A stretch of 64,000 nt of DNA from an uncultured Kordia sp. (lineage in GTDB: Bacteria; Bacteroidota; Bacteroidia; Flavobacteriales; Flavobacteriaceae), in NCBI RefSeq assembly GCF_947496985.1, contig NZ_CANMEZ010000002.1, positions 496,001 through 560,000 of the forward strand, in the 5' to 3' direction. Position 1 is the first letter of the stretch. Each line of letters opens with the position of its first letter. Positions 52,246 to 61,524 of this stretch are shown here, in pieces. The position numbers and the translations under genes were made by a program. The notes beneath the pieces were generated by a model. That model saw only the letters and a list, made by a program, of their open reading frames with translations, ran no database searches and was not told where the DNA came from.

Positions 52246-52994
52246 TGATAGATTTTAGTCGTACAACTCAACAGCAAAATGTTTACTATCTGACGCCTGA
52301 AAACCCTGATTTTTCTAGGTATTACCTCGCCGTACGCGAAAAAGAAGATCGAATTTTATCAGATTACGAAGTTCGACAACTTCCATATATAAAACGTTAC
52401 GAATGGGAGTTTCGTGAAAAATCTACAGAACGCTTCATTCAATACATTTCAGACAAAAATAAATCATTAAAAATTTTAGATATTGGCTGTGGAAATGGTT
52501 GGTTTTCGAATAAAATTGCAAAAATTTCAGAAACTATTCAAATAATTGGATTAGATATAAATCGTGAAGAACTGGAACAAGCAGCACGTATTTTTAAAAC
52601 GAAGAATCTTTATTTTGTATATGCAGATATTTTTAAAGTTTCTACAAAGCTTGAAGCACAATTTGATATTATCACCTTAAATGGTGCGATTCAATATTTT
52701 GAAGATTTTAAAGGATTTATCACTCTTTTACAAACATTTTTAAAGCCTAATGGAGAAATCCATATTATAGACAGTCCATTTTACAAAACAGCTTCAGTTG
52801 CAGACGCAAAAGAACGGACAAAAGAATATTATACAGAGATTGGTGTTCCGGAAATGGCTGAAAATTATTTCCATCATGACGAAAAATTGATTGCCGAGTT
52901 TGATCTTTTATACAAATACAGATGGAATATTATTCATAAGATTTTAGGTAAAAAAGATTCTCCTTTTTCTTGGTATCGATTCACAAAAAAGTAA
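52245..52994 (+). CDS. class I SAM-dependent methyltransferase
   Basis: A 249-residue methyltransferase. The SAM-binding motif ILDIGCGNGWFSNKIA is near residue 77, followed by GLDINREELEQA and the LNGAIQYFEDF post-motif. It starts within the stop codon of the preceding radical SAM gene. It is related in type, but not closely in sequence, to the methyltransferase at 49933. Confidence 0.9.
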   Translation: MIDFSRTTQQQNVYYLTPENPDFSRYYLAVREKEDRILSDYEVRQLPYIKRYEWEFREKSTERFIQYISDKNKSLKILDIGCGNGWFSNKIAKISETIQIIGLDINREELEQAARIFKTKNLYFVYADIFKVSTKLEAQFDIITLNGAIQYFEDFKGFITLLQTFLKPNGEIHIIDSPFYKTASVADAKERTKEYYTEIGVPEMAENYFHHDEKLIAEFDLLYKYRWNIIHKILGKKDSPFSWYRFTKK

Positions 52995-52998
52995 ACAC

Positions 52999-54108
52999 AT
53001 GAAACGAAAACAATTTTTTAAAAAAATAATCGGCTTTGGAATATCAACATTCGTTTTTTTGGTTATTGCAGAAATTGTGCTTTCTTTTTTTTCTATATTC
53101 CCTAATGGATATTTTACAGCTACGCCCAATTCAGGTTTTGTATGGGAAATAAAACCAAATGACTTGGATGGTATTTCAGGAAAATCAACTATTTCTTTTG
53201 ATGCTTTAGGCGCACGCTCTACTTCAAATTACGCAGAAAAAAAACATAAAATTGTCGCGCTAGGTGGAAGTACAACTGCCTGTTTTGCATTGACACAGGA
53301 GAAAACCTGGTCAAATTTATTAGAAAAAAAACTAGGAGATTTATATTGGATTGGAAATTTTGGAAGACCCGGAAACAGCAGCAATCACAATGTATTACAG
53401 TTTGAACATCTACTTAAAAAAACAGAATTAGAAGATGTCAAAACGGTATTGATTATGCAAGGAGGAAATGACTTTTTAGGCTATCTTATTTCTGCTGAAA
53501 AGTATACAAATCAACCTAAACTTGAAACCAAGAAAGCTGCTTTTAAACATTTACCTAATCACGATTATCCATTTCACAAACGACTTACCTTATATAAACT
53601 ACTAAAAAGTGCCAAACAAAAACTTTCATTCTTTTTTTATAAAGGTTCCTTAACAGACAAAGCTATAGAAATCAAAGAGGCAAGACAAAACGCCACATTA
53701 GTAAACACATTACCATCATTAACCGTTGGATTAAATCACTTTGAAAAAAACATCCAACAAATTATTGACATGGCAAAACAACGAAATATTGAAGTGGTTT
53801 TTATGACGCAAGCGACCTTATGGCAATCTGGTTTAGCTCCTGAACTTGAGAAATTATTATTATTAAGCGGTTTTCAAAATAACGAAAGTTTTTACAGTAC
53901 TGAAGCACTTAGCAAAGGAATGAACTTATTTAATAAGCGCTTACAAAATATATGTAAAAAAAATAATGTTTCATGTATTGATTTAGCTACTAAACTTCCA
54001 AAAAATACAACGGTTTTTTACGATGATTTACATTTTAATGAATCCGGAGCCAAATTAGTCTCTGATATAGTGTATACATTTTTAATAACAAATAATTTTA
54101 CCAAGTAA
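52999..54108 (+). CDS. SGNH-hydrolase-like membrane-anchored protein
   Basis: A 369-residue protein with one N-terminal transmembrane helix (residues about 11-30) and a periplasmic SGNH-type domain. The block I serine is in ALGGSTTACF near residue 89, the block III pattern is MQGGNDFLGY near residue 152, and the Asp-His pair is in YDDLHFNESG near residue 345. Such domains hydrolyse or transfer acyl groups on sugars (compare AlgJ/AlgX type). It is the first of a tandem pair with the gene at 54111. Confidence 0.85.
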   Translation: MKRKQFFKKIIGFGISTFVFLVIAEIVLSFFSIFPNGYFTATPNSGFVWEIKPNDLDGISGKSTISFDALGARSTSNYAEKKHKIVALGGSTTACFALTQEKTWSNLLEKKLGDLYWIGNFGRPGNSSNHNVLQFEHLLKKTELEDVKTVLIMQGGNDFLGYLISAEKYTNQPKLETKKAAFKHLPNHDYPFHKRLTLYKLLKSAKQKLSFFFYKGSLTDKAIEIKEARQNATLVNTLPSLTVGLNHFEKNIQQIIDMAKQRNIEVVFMTQATLWQSGLAPELEKLLLLSGFQNNESFYSTEALSKGMNLFNKRLQNICKKNNVSCIDLATKLPKNTTVFYDDLHFNESGAKLVSDIVYTFLITNNFTK

Positions 54109-54110
54109 GC

Positions 54111-55235
54111 ATGCCTCCTTTTTTTAAAAAGTTGTTGACGATTGTTCTGAGTGTTCTGATAACATTACTACTCGTAGAAGTCTGTCTACGTATGTTTATT
54201 TCTTCTCCATTCGCGCTTAAAAGACCAAATACAACTTTTGAATTAATAGTTGATACAACTTATTTTACAGGTATCAACTCGGTAGTAAAAAAACATATAA
54301 ATGAAGATGGTTTTATTGGAAAAAACTATGATAAAGAAGCTAATTTACATATACTAACCATTGGAGGAAGCACAACAGAATGTTTTTTATTAAACGATGA
54401 AGAATCATGGCCAGTACTTCTTGAAAAAAAGTTAACTACTGAACTTTCAAAAAAAGTATGGATTGGAAATTTAGGAAAAAGTGGATTCAATACACAACAT
54501 CATGTTGTGCAAATGCAAACACAAGTACCAACATTTCCTAGAGTTGATTTGATCATTGTGCTAATAGGTGTTAATGATATGCTTCGCGAATTAAAATATA
54601 CACCAAATTATATACCATTGACAGAAGCGCAGACATTACGTTCAACATATTCTTACTATTCAAATACTGCAAACGCAACATTTCCTCGAAATTTAAAATT
54701 AACCGAATATATTTTAAGAACTAACACTTTCTATTTCCCTAAAAAAATAGAAACAATACAGGTAGATGGAAAAAGTGTCCATGAAGCCAGGCAACATCGA
54801 TTCAAAGCAAAAACTACTATTTTAGAAGTACCTGATTTAAAAAATGCTTTGCTTAGGTATGAACAGAATATTACACAACTTATAACACTTGCTGAAGAAC
54901 AAAATATCAAAATCGTTTTTGCCACACAGCCAACTTTGTGGAAAGAACAAATGCATAATAAAGAAAAATCGCTACTTTGGCTAGGCTCAAAAGGCGAACA
55001 TGGAAAAAATGGAGAAGTTTATTTTCACCATTCTGTATTAAAACGCTGTATGGATTTGTACAATAAAAAGCTTTTAGATGTTGCTCAAGCACATAGTATT
55101 CCCGTAGTAGATTTGGCAAATACTTTAGAAAAATCTACTCTAAACTTTTATGACGGCATGCATTTTAACATAAAAGGAGCTAAAAATGTAAGTACTTCAT
55201 TAGAAAAACCAGTTCTAAAAATAATTCGTCAATAG
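54111..55235 (+). CDS. SGNH-hydrolase-like membrane-anchored protein (paralogue)
   Basis: A 374-residue paralogue of the preceding gene, 2 bases after it. N-terminal helix at residues about 7-26; block I TIGGSTTECF near residue 85, block III LIGVNDML near residue 148 and Asp-His in YDGMHFNIKG near residue 345. Active-site residues seem complete. Two copies in tandem suggest two acyl positions or a heteromeric enzyme, which is inference. Confidence 0.85.
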   Translation: MPPFFKKLLTIVLSVLITLLLVEVCLRMFISSPFALKRPNTTFELIVDTTYFTGINSVVKKHINEDGFIGKNYDKEANLHILTIGGSTTECFLLNDEESWPVLLEKKLTTELSKKVWIGNLGKSGFNTQHHVVQMQTQVPTFPRVDLIIVLIGVNDMLRELKYTPNYIPLTEAQTLRSTYSYYSNTANATFPRNLKLTEYILRTNTFYFPKKIETIQVDGKSVHEARQHRFKAKTTILEVPDLKNALLRYEQNITQLITLAEEQNIKIVFATQPTLWKEQMHNKEKSLLWLGSKGEHGKNGEVYFHHSVLKRCMDLYNKKLLDVAQAHSIPVVDLANTLEKSTLNFYDGMHFNIKGAKNVSTSLEKPVLKIIRQ

Positions 55236-55237
55236 TA

Positions 55238-55978
55238 TTATTTAAATAATCTTGAAGATTTTAATTTCTTCTTGTGTAGAAAGTATTGAATTGAAACTTT
55301 TAGCACACCCAAACCGTACGTTACACTACGCTTAAAGTTAATAGAAGAACTTTCATTAGTATACGTTGTTGGACAAGTAATTTCTCCTATTTCAAATCCT
55401 TTATTGAAAATTTGACATAACATTTGATTATCAAATATGAAATCGTCAGAATTATGCTCTAACGAAAGTGCTTCCAAAACTTCTCTCGAAAATGCACGAA
55501 ATCCTGTATGATATTCAGATAGTTTTTGACCAATTAATATATTTTGAAATAAAGTTAAAAAGCGATTTGAAATGTATTTATACATTGGCATTCCTCCACG
55601 CAACGCTCCTTTTCCTAAAATTCGAGAACCTAATACCACAGGATATACCTCATTTGCAATTAAATACGACATGGAATGAATCAACTTTGGAGTATACTGA
55701 TAGTCAGGATGTAACATCACCACAACATCAGCTTCTAACTCTAATGCTTTTGCATAACAACTTTTCTGATTGGCACCATATCCTTTGTTTTGATCGTGTT
55801 TTAAAACATGTTTAATACCGATTTCTTTGGCAACTTTCAAGGTTTCATCAGTACTATTATCATCAACCAGCACAACCTCGTCTACAATATCAAAAGGAAT
55901 TTCTTGATAGGTTTGTTCTAATGTTTTTGAAGCATTATATGCAGGTAAAACAACTATGACTCTTTTAGTATTGATCAT
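55238..55978 (-). CDS. family 2 glycosyltransferase
   Basis: A 246-residue GT-A fold glycosyltransferase. The N-terminus VVLPAYNASKTLEQTY and VLVDDNSTDETLKVA near residue 36 bind the nucleotide sugar; a DxD-like HPDYQY is near residue 94. The segment GSRILGKGALRGGMP and the lack of a long C-terminal membrane region are like dolichol/polyprenyl-phosphate sugar synthases. It is read on the minus strand with the next gene, against the rest of the cluster. Confidence 0.9.
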   Translation of the reverse strand: MINTKRVIVVLPAYNASKTLEQTYQEIPFDIVDEVVLVDDNSTDETLKVAKEIGIKHVLKHDQNKGYGANQKSCYAKALELEADVVVMLHPDYQYTPKLIHSMSYLIANEVYPVVLGSRILGKGALRGGMPMYKYISNRFLTLFQNILIGQKLSEYHTGFRAFSREVLEALSLEHNSDDFIFDNQMLCQIFNKGFEIGEITCPTTYTNESSSINFKRSVTYGLGVLKVSIQYFLHKKKLKSSRLFK

Positions 55979-56937
55979 TATTTTGGTTGATATCTAAAGG
56001 TATATTCGACAGTAGCAGATTTTTTAAATAGACTTTCGAAAAGATCTACTAATAAAAACAATGGCAAGGTAATTCCAGCAAATAAAACATGCAACCCTAT
56101 TTGAAATAAATTACGTTTACCAAACGCACTTTTTTCATTCGTTTTTAAAAACTCATATAAAAAATTATGCTTCTTAGAGAGAACATTTAAGCTAGACTGA
56201 ATATATCCGTACGGATTTTGTTCCCAAGAAATATATCGTTCTGTTTCAATTTCAAAACCTTTGGCTTGCATCATTCTCTTAAAATCTTTTGGTTTAAAGA
56301 AAATTAAATGACGTGGCACATCTAAGTGAAACCAATCATCTTTGAAAAACTTCGCTTGCCAACTATCAATATTTGGCATTGAAATGACCAAACGCCCATT
56401 GGGTTTTAAAATTTGCTGAATTTTGCCTAAATCTTCATTTGGTGTCAACAAATGTTCAAACACATGATATATAGTTATAACATCAAAAGTTTCTTTGCTA
56501 AAATCAGTCGTTTGTAAAAAACCAGTGTACAATGTAAATCCTTTATTTTGATCTGCCGCACGCAAGGCTGCATCTCCTTCAATTTCTAAACCTGAAAGTT
56601 GAAGATTGTATTTTTTATGTAAGAAATTTAAAAAAGCACCACTTCCACAACCAATATCAAGCAGTTTTCCACTTTCAGGAATACCTTTTACAGCGCGTGA
56701 AGCTCTCATACTTCTAAATAGATTTACGCCAAATTCTATAATCGGATTGAACTTAGCTTCGCCTTCTCCATAATATCCTGTATTGTACGCTTTATCTAAT
56801 TGCTCCGTTGTTGGTGTTGGAGCTAATGTATACGCATGACAGTGTGTACACTTCTGAAGTGCGTACGGAAATGAATGCGTTTTTATCTTAAAAAACACTT
56901 TTTGTTCGTCTTCGTTACAAAATATACATTGCGTCAC
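55978..56937 (-). CDS. methyltransferase with N-terminal zinc-ribbon-like motif
   Basis: A 319-residue protein. It starts with CIFCNEDEQ and CTHCHAYT (two Cys pairs, a likely zinc ribbon), then a class I methyltransferase core with LLDIGCGSGAFLNFL near residue 92 and IYHVFEHLLTPNEDL near residue 153. A hydrophobic C-terminal part (about 272-300) may bind the membrane. Similar proteins sit in LPS and sugar-modification clusters. It overlaps the GT2 gene by 1 base. Confidence 0.88.
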   Translation of the reverse strand: MTQCIFCNEDEQKVFFKIKTHSFPYALQKCTHCHAYTLAPTPTTEQLDKAYNTGYYGEGEAKFNPIIEFGVNLFRSMRASRAVKGIPESGKLLDIGCGSGAFLNFLHKKYNLQLSGLEIEGDAALRAADQNKGFTLYTGFLQTTDFSKETFDVITIYHVFEHLLTPNEDLGKIQQILKPNGRLVISMPNIDSWQAKFFKDDWFHLDVPRHLIFFKPKDFKRMMQAKGFEIETERYISWEQNPYGYIQSSLNVLSKKHNFLYEFLKTNEKSAFGKRNLFQIGLHVLFAGITLPLFLLVDLFESLFKKSATVEYTFRYQPK

Positions 56938-56969
56938 AAAATTCTATTTATCTTTTTTCACTTTTTTAA

Positions 56970-56998
56970 TTGAAATAACGTGTATTTTTATAGCTTTG
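56970..56998 (+). promoter_or_regulatory. promoter of the second half of the surface cluster
   Basis: A near-ideal promoter: TTG (56970-56972), 18-base spacer, TAGCTTTG (56991-56998), about 70 bases before the TTG start at 57070. It restarts plus-strand transcription after the two minus-strand genes. Confidence 0.7.
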
Positions 56999-57069
56999 AA
57001 CCACTTAAATACAGCAAATAAGCAAGCTAAAGTAACAACTATATTTAGATACACAAAATAAAAAGAACA

Positions 57070-58503
57070 TTGAAAATTCAACAACTCATAACGTATAAAT
57101 TTTACATCTTTTTAGGTGTGCCATTTTTGTTATTTTTTGCACTACAACTACTAGGTTTTGATGGTTTATACGGGCAAGATTCTTATGAGTATTTACGGTA
57201 TACAAAAGCCATTCAAAATTACTTTACTACAGGAGAACATCCTAATGCTTTTTATTGGCCTGTATTATATCCTTTCATTGGAAGTATTCTTGGTTTCATT
57301 TTTGGAAATGTTGTATTTGGACTCCACTTTTTATCAGCTATATCCATAGGAATCTCCTGTGTATATTTGTATAAAACATTAGAAATTTTATACCCTAAAA
57401 AAACCACTACTAATTTTTATTACGTTTTTACATTCGGATTACTTTCACCTTATTTTCTTCGCGCAGGCTTGTTAGTAATGTCTGATATGTTTGCAGCAAT
57501 GTGCATTGTATTAACGACATATCAATTTATAAAATCATATATAAAGAAAACATCAATCAGCTATGTTTTCATCTTTGCTACCTGTGCATTAATGGTTAGG
57601 TATGCAACTCTAGTTATTACATTTCCTATGATTATTTTTTCATTGTATTTTGTTATAAAACAGCGAAATTGGAAAGCTATTATTGTTGGAAGTATATGGA
57701 GTCTAATTATCTGTATTCCTTTTATTATTTTACAATGGGACAATTTGGTTGGAGGCACTTCTAATTATTTTTTAAATGCCTGGTCTATTGAAAATTACTT
57801 TAAAACCAGTCATACTTCTGTTGACGGAACCTCAACATATTTATTACCAAACATACTATTTGTATTTTCTATTCTCGTACATCCTGGCTTCTTGTTTTTT
57901 GGAGTATTCGCACTGTATTTTATACTAAAAAGATACAATGTACTCTTTACATTTTCTCAAAAAATAATTACAATCAGTATTGCTTGTTATCTTTTATTTT
58001 TAGCAGGGATTCCATTTCAAAATATTCGTGTACTTACACTTATATTTCCATTAGTTTTATTATTCTTTTTTCTTCCTTTTTATGAAATCACACAATTTAA
58101 ATTAATTAAAAAACATACAATTAGCATAGCAATTTTATGTATCCTATTCCAATTAGCACTCAGCGGCTATGGATTTAATACAGTTTTTAAACGTACATTT
58201 TTCGAAAAAGAAATTGCGATTTCACTACAACCTTATCAAGGAAAAAAGTTGTATAGTTTTGAATACACACCAGCTTTAAAAGGTCGTGGATTAAATTTTG
58301 ATTTTCGGAGTTTATATTACGAAGTGCACGATGATTATAAAGAAAATGATTTAATATTTTTCAATCCTACAAAATTAGCAGCGCAATGGAATGATAAAAA
58401 TCCTATGAAAAACTGGAATCATATTAACACATCATTTCAATTAGAAGTTTTAGAATCGTTTGAAGGTGGATGGAATTTATATCAAATTATATCTAAAAAA
58501 TAG
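57070..58503 (+). CDS. GT-C-type membrane glycosyltransferase
   Basis: A 477-residue protein with about ten transmembrane helices, starting at TTG. The first periplasmic loop carries LYGQDSYEYLRY near residue 38, where Asp matches the catalytic acid position of GT-C enzymes (ArnT/PMT-like, DUF2029-type). A short soluble C-terminal domain follows (about 380-477). It would use a lipid-phosphate sugar donor, which the GT2 enzyme nearby could make. Confidence 0.82.
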   Translation: MKIQQLITYKFYIFLGVPFLLFFALQLLGFDGLYGQDSYEYLRYTKAIQNYFTTGEHPNAFYWPVLYPFIGSILGFIFGNVVFGLHFLSAISIGISCVYLYKTLEILYPKKTTTNFYYVFTFGLLSPYFLRAGLLVMSDMFAAMCIVLTTYQFIKSYIKKTSISYVFIFATCALMVRYATLVITFPMIIFSLYFVIKQRNWKAIIVGSIWSLIICIPFIILQWDNLVGGTSNYFLNAWSIENYFKTSHTSVDGTSTYLLPNILFVFSILVHPGFLFFGVFALYFILKRYNVLFTFSQKIITISIACYLLFLAGIPFQNIRVLTLIFPLVLLFFFLPFYEITQFKLIKKHTISIAILCILFQLALSGYGFNTVFKRTFFEKEIAISLQPYQGKKLYSFEYTPALKGRGLNFDFRSLYYEVHDDYKENDLIFFNPTKLAAQWNDKNPMKNWNHINTSFQLEVLESFEGGWNLYQIISKK

Positions 58504-58507
58504 TTCT

Positions 58508-59494
58508 ATGCTTTGGATTCGAATAAAATCGCGTTTACTACTTTCTTACCGAAAGTTTATGCTTAGATCAGGTTTCAAAAAATGGATGCTTCGCAACCGT
58601 TACGGAGAACGTATTTTGGTGTTTCATGGTGTTGACAGTGTTGGTGAAACACGTTATAACAGTCGTTTTTTCTCAAAGGAATATTTTGAAACATTTATTC
58701 AATATATCACGGAACATTACAATGTAATTCCATTAGATGATTTTTATCAAAAAAAATTTAAACCTAATACTTTAAATATCGCATTAACATTTGATGATGG
58801 CTATTTGAACAACTATGAATACGTTGTCCCTATTTTAAAAAAGCACAACGTTCCTGCATGTTTTTATATTACTACAATTCATGAAAAAACTTCATATCTG
58901 TTTCCAGATTTTATAGATTTAGTTGAATTTCACAGCCCTAAAAAAGAATTGGTTTTTGAACGAAATGTGTATCAAAGAAGCTCCAGGAATGAATTTGTAT
59001 GGAATGGCGTTTCGTTAAAAAATATAGCCAAAGCGCTTCCGTATGAAGTATTAGAACTATTATATAAAAGCTTACAACAAGACTGGCTTAATCTAAAACC
59101 AGAATCGCTTGCCGAATATTGGAAATTGATGAAACCCAAACAAATTAAAGAAATTGCTGATGACCCATTATTTACTATTGGCGCTCATGGTGAAACACAT
59201 GCTAGTTTGATAGATATTCCTATAGAACGTGCAAAAGCTGAAATTTTGAACAGCAAACAGTCATTAGAAACTATTTGTAAGCAATCTATTGACGAATTCG
59301 CTTTTCCTTTTGGATTTTACACAAAAGAATTGGCTGATTATTGTCTGGAAATTGGCTATAAGAAGGTTTTATTAGTAGATTATAATACAATTAGTGACAA
59401 AAAACAGGAAGCATTGCAAAATCGTTTTGTCATGAATCCGTATATTTCTATGGACTTACAATTGGTTTGTTTGTTGCAAAATTCTTATTATTAA
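58508..59494 (+). CDS. polysaccharide deacetylase family protein
   Basis: A 328-residue NodB-type deacetylase. I start it at the ATG at 58508, 4 bases after the previous stop, rather than the upstream in-frame ATG at 58460 that would overlap the GT-C gene. Motif 1 LTFDDGYLNNYEY is near residue 97 and motif 2 GAHGETHASL near residue 223; a helical insertion lies between them (about 145-215). It has no signal peptide. It would remove acetyl groups from a glycan intermediate. Confidence 0.87.
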   Translation: MLWIRIKSRLLLSYRKFMLRSGFKKWMLRNRYGERILVFHGVDSVGETRYNSRFFSKEYFETFIQYITEHYNVIPLDDFYQKKFKPNTLNIALTFDDGYLNNYEYVVPILKKHNVPACFYITTIHEKTSYLFPDFIDLVEFHSPKKELVFERNVYQRSSRNEFVWNGVSLKNIAKALPYEVLELLYKSLQQDWLNLKPESLAEYWKLMKPKQIKEIADDPLFTIGAHGETHASLIDIPIERAKAEILNSKQSLETICKQSIDEFAFPFGFYTKELADYCLEIGYKKVLLVDYNTISDKKQEALQNRFVMNPYISMDLQLVCLLQNSYY

Positions 59495-59498
59495 AAAT

Positions 59499-60428
59499 AT
59501 GGCATATACAATTGTTCCGCTTTCTTCTGAAAACATAAAAGATCTCACGTTTCTTTACAAGCGTGTTTTCGGAAACAAAATGACCTTAGAAATGGTGAAA
59601 ACCAAATTTGATACTTCCTATTTGGAAATGAGTCACTTTGGGCATCTTGCCTATGATGGAACATTGCCTATTGCATTTCATGGAGCCATTCCTGTGTTGA
59701 TGAAGTATAAGGAGACTAAAATACTTGCCGCACAATATGGTGACGCCATGACCTTACCAGATTATACTGGCAAAGGATTGTTTACAAAGCTTGGAAAACA
59801 CACAGATGAACAGTTGAAGAAAGCAAATATTAGCTTTGTTTGGGGATTTCCTAATCAGAATTCAGAATATGGCTATCTGAATAAATTAGATTGGATTTAT
59901 AAAGAACGAATGCAGCGATTTAATATAAAAACAGGAACACTTCCAATAGAAAAAATTGCTAAAAAAAGTGCGCTAACGCATCGTATATATGATTCACATA
60001 TTTTAAACGTATTCAAAAAATATAAAACTCAGAAAATAATTAAAGGCAGTGTATATACAAATAACGAAGTTGTGTCTACAGTGAGAGATGAAGCATATTA
60101 TGCCTATAAATCATTTACTGGGAATTTCACAATAGAACTTGACGATGTACTATTTTGGATAAAAATAAAAAATGGGTTGATGATTGGTGATATTGAAACG
60201 CCTTCTGAAGAGAAATTTCATATTGCTTTTGAAAAATTAAAAAAGATTGCTCAAAATAACGGTATTGGAGAAATCAATATTCAAGCTTCTCCAAATACAC
60301 TTATTTACAACCTGATGCAACGTTATCAAACTCCATTAGATTCTTGGGTTGTAGGGTTTAAAAACTTTAATTCCGATTTTCCTTTAGAACATTTAAAATT
60401 AACATTAGGAGATTTAGATACTTTTTAA
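59499..60428 (+). CDS. GNAT-type acyltransferase
   Basis: A 309-residue protein. The region AAQYGDAMTLPDYTGKGLFTKLGKH near residues 82-105 resembles the acyl-CoA loop of GNAT enzymes (Q/R-x2-G-x-G/A), and the fold seems doubled, with a second, weaker half (about 195-309). Such proteins in glycan clusters N-acylate amino sugars, which would pair with the deacetylase just upstream: remove acetyl, then add another acyl group. It is 4 bases downstream of it. Confidence 0.78.
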   Translation: MAYTIVPLSSENIKDLTFLYKRVFGNKMTLEMVKTKFDTSYLEMSHFGHLAYDGTLPIAFHGAIPVLMKYKETKILAAQYGDAMTLPDYTGKGLFTKLGKHTDEQLKKANISFVWGFPNQNSEYGYLNKLDWIYKERMQRFNIKTGTLPIEKIAKKSALTHRIYDSHILNVFKKYKTQKIIKGSVYTNNEVVSTVRDEAYYAYKSFTGNFTIELDDVLFWIKIKNGLMIGDIETPSEEKFHIAFEKLKKIAQNNGIGEINIQASPNTLIYNLMQRYQTPLDSWVVGFKNFNSDFPLEHLKLTLGDLDTF

Positions 60429-60477
60429 ATTCGATTCAAAATTGATTTTAATTTTCATAAAAATTACACTATAAACA

Positions 60478-61524
60478 TTGAGTACACAGGAACAACATAT
60501 AGTCTTTTTAACACCTATGTTTCCCGAATCGGAAGCTGATTCGGTTTCAATTCCTGCGTTACAAGTATTCCTAAAAACTATTCGAAAAGCAGTACCTCAT
60601 TGCAAAATGACGGCAATATCTTTTCAATATCCATTTACTAAGAAACAGTATGATTGGCACGGAATTGATGTAATTCCTTTAAATGGGCAGACCAAACGCT
60701 TGAAAAAATTATTTGTTTGGAATAAAGCGTTGCGTCATCTTAAAAAATTACACAAACAGCAAGCCATCACAACTATTCATAGTTTTTGGATTGGTGAATG
60801 TTCAAGTATTGGACAACGATTTGCAAAAAAACATGTCATCAATCATGTAGTGACAGTTATGGGACAAGACGCATTGGCTGGTAATTTACATGTAAAATAT
60901 TTGCTTGACACGAATACAAAGTTGGTTACACTTTCTGAGAATCATCGCAATACATTGCAACAAAATTATCAGTTATCATCTGAAATAATTCCATGGTATG
61001 TAGACACGACAGAATATCCTGAAATGCAAAAAAATACCATTGATGTTTTAGCAGTTGGTTCTTTAATTGATTTGAAAAACTATCCGCTTTGTATTGATGT
61101 TGTTTCCGAACTAGTAAAAAAACATCCGAAGTTAACTGTAAATTTTATTGGTGGTGGACCAAATTTAAGCCAACTCAACTCGTTGATTGAACAAAAAGAG
61201 CTCGATAAACACATTACATTCTCTGGAGAAATGCACCGAGAAAAAGTCCTTGAACATATGGCTACAGCTAATATATTATTGCACACAAGCAGTTACGAGT
61301 CTTTTGGATACGTGTACATTGAAGCTTTATATTCTGGAATGGTAATTGTGTCAAAAAATGTAGGTTTTACCCAAAACACTTCTGAATGGGCTATCGCTAA
61401 TACGAAAGAAGAAATGGTGGCAGCATGCAATCATTTTCTAACGAAAGACGCTTCAAAAAAACGCGTATTGGTATCCTCTGAAAAAGAATCACTAACGGAC
61501 TATTTAAAATTATACAATGGATAA
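60478..61524 (+). CDS. family 4 glycosyltransferase
   Basis: A 348-residue GT-B fold glycosyltransferase starting at TTG. The C-terminal donor domain shows VGSLIDLKNYPLCIDV near residue 190, FIGGGPNLSQL near residue 222 and HTSSYESFGYVYIEALYSG near residue 264, the usual EX7E-like region of GT4 enzymes. It retains the anomeric configuration if it follows the family. It overlaps the flippase gene by 8 bases. Confidence 0.9.
   Translation: MSTQEQHIVFLTPMFPESEADSVSIPALQVFLKTIRKAVPHCKMTAISFQYPFTKKQYDWHGIDVIPLNGQTKRLKKLFVWNKALRHLKKLHKQQAITTIHSFWIGECSSIGQRFAKKHVINHVVTVMGQDALAGNLHVKYLLDTNTKLVTLSENHRNTLQQNYQLSSEIIPWYVDTTEYPEMQKNTIDVLAVGSLIDLKNYPLCIDVVSELVKKHPKLTVNFIGGGPNLSQLNSLIEQKELDKHITFSGEMHREKVLEHMATANILLHTSSYESFGYVYIEALYSGMVIVSKNVGFTQNTSEWAIANTKEEMVAACNHFLTKDASKKRVLVSSEKESLTDYLKLYNG

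Noticed and set aside
58460-58507. Earlier start for the polysaccharide deacetylase.
   Set aside because: It would overlap the GT-C gene by 44 bases and add a segment mirroring its C-terminus; the ATG at 58508 fits the tight spacing of the cluster.
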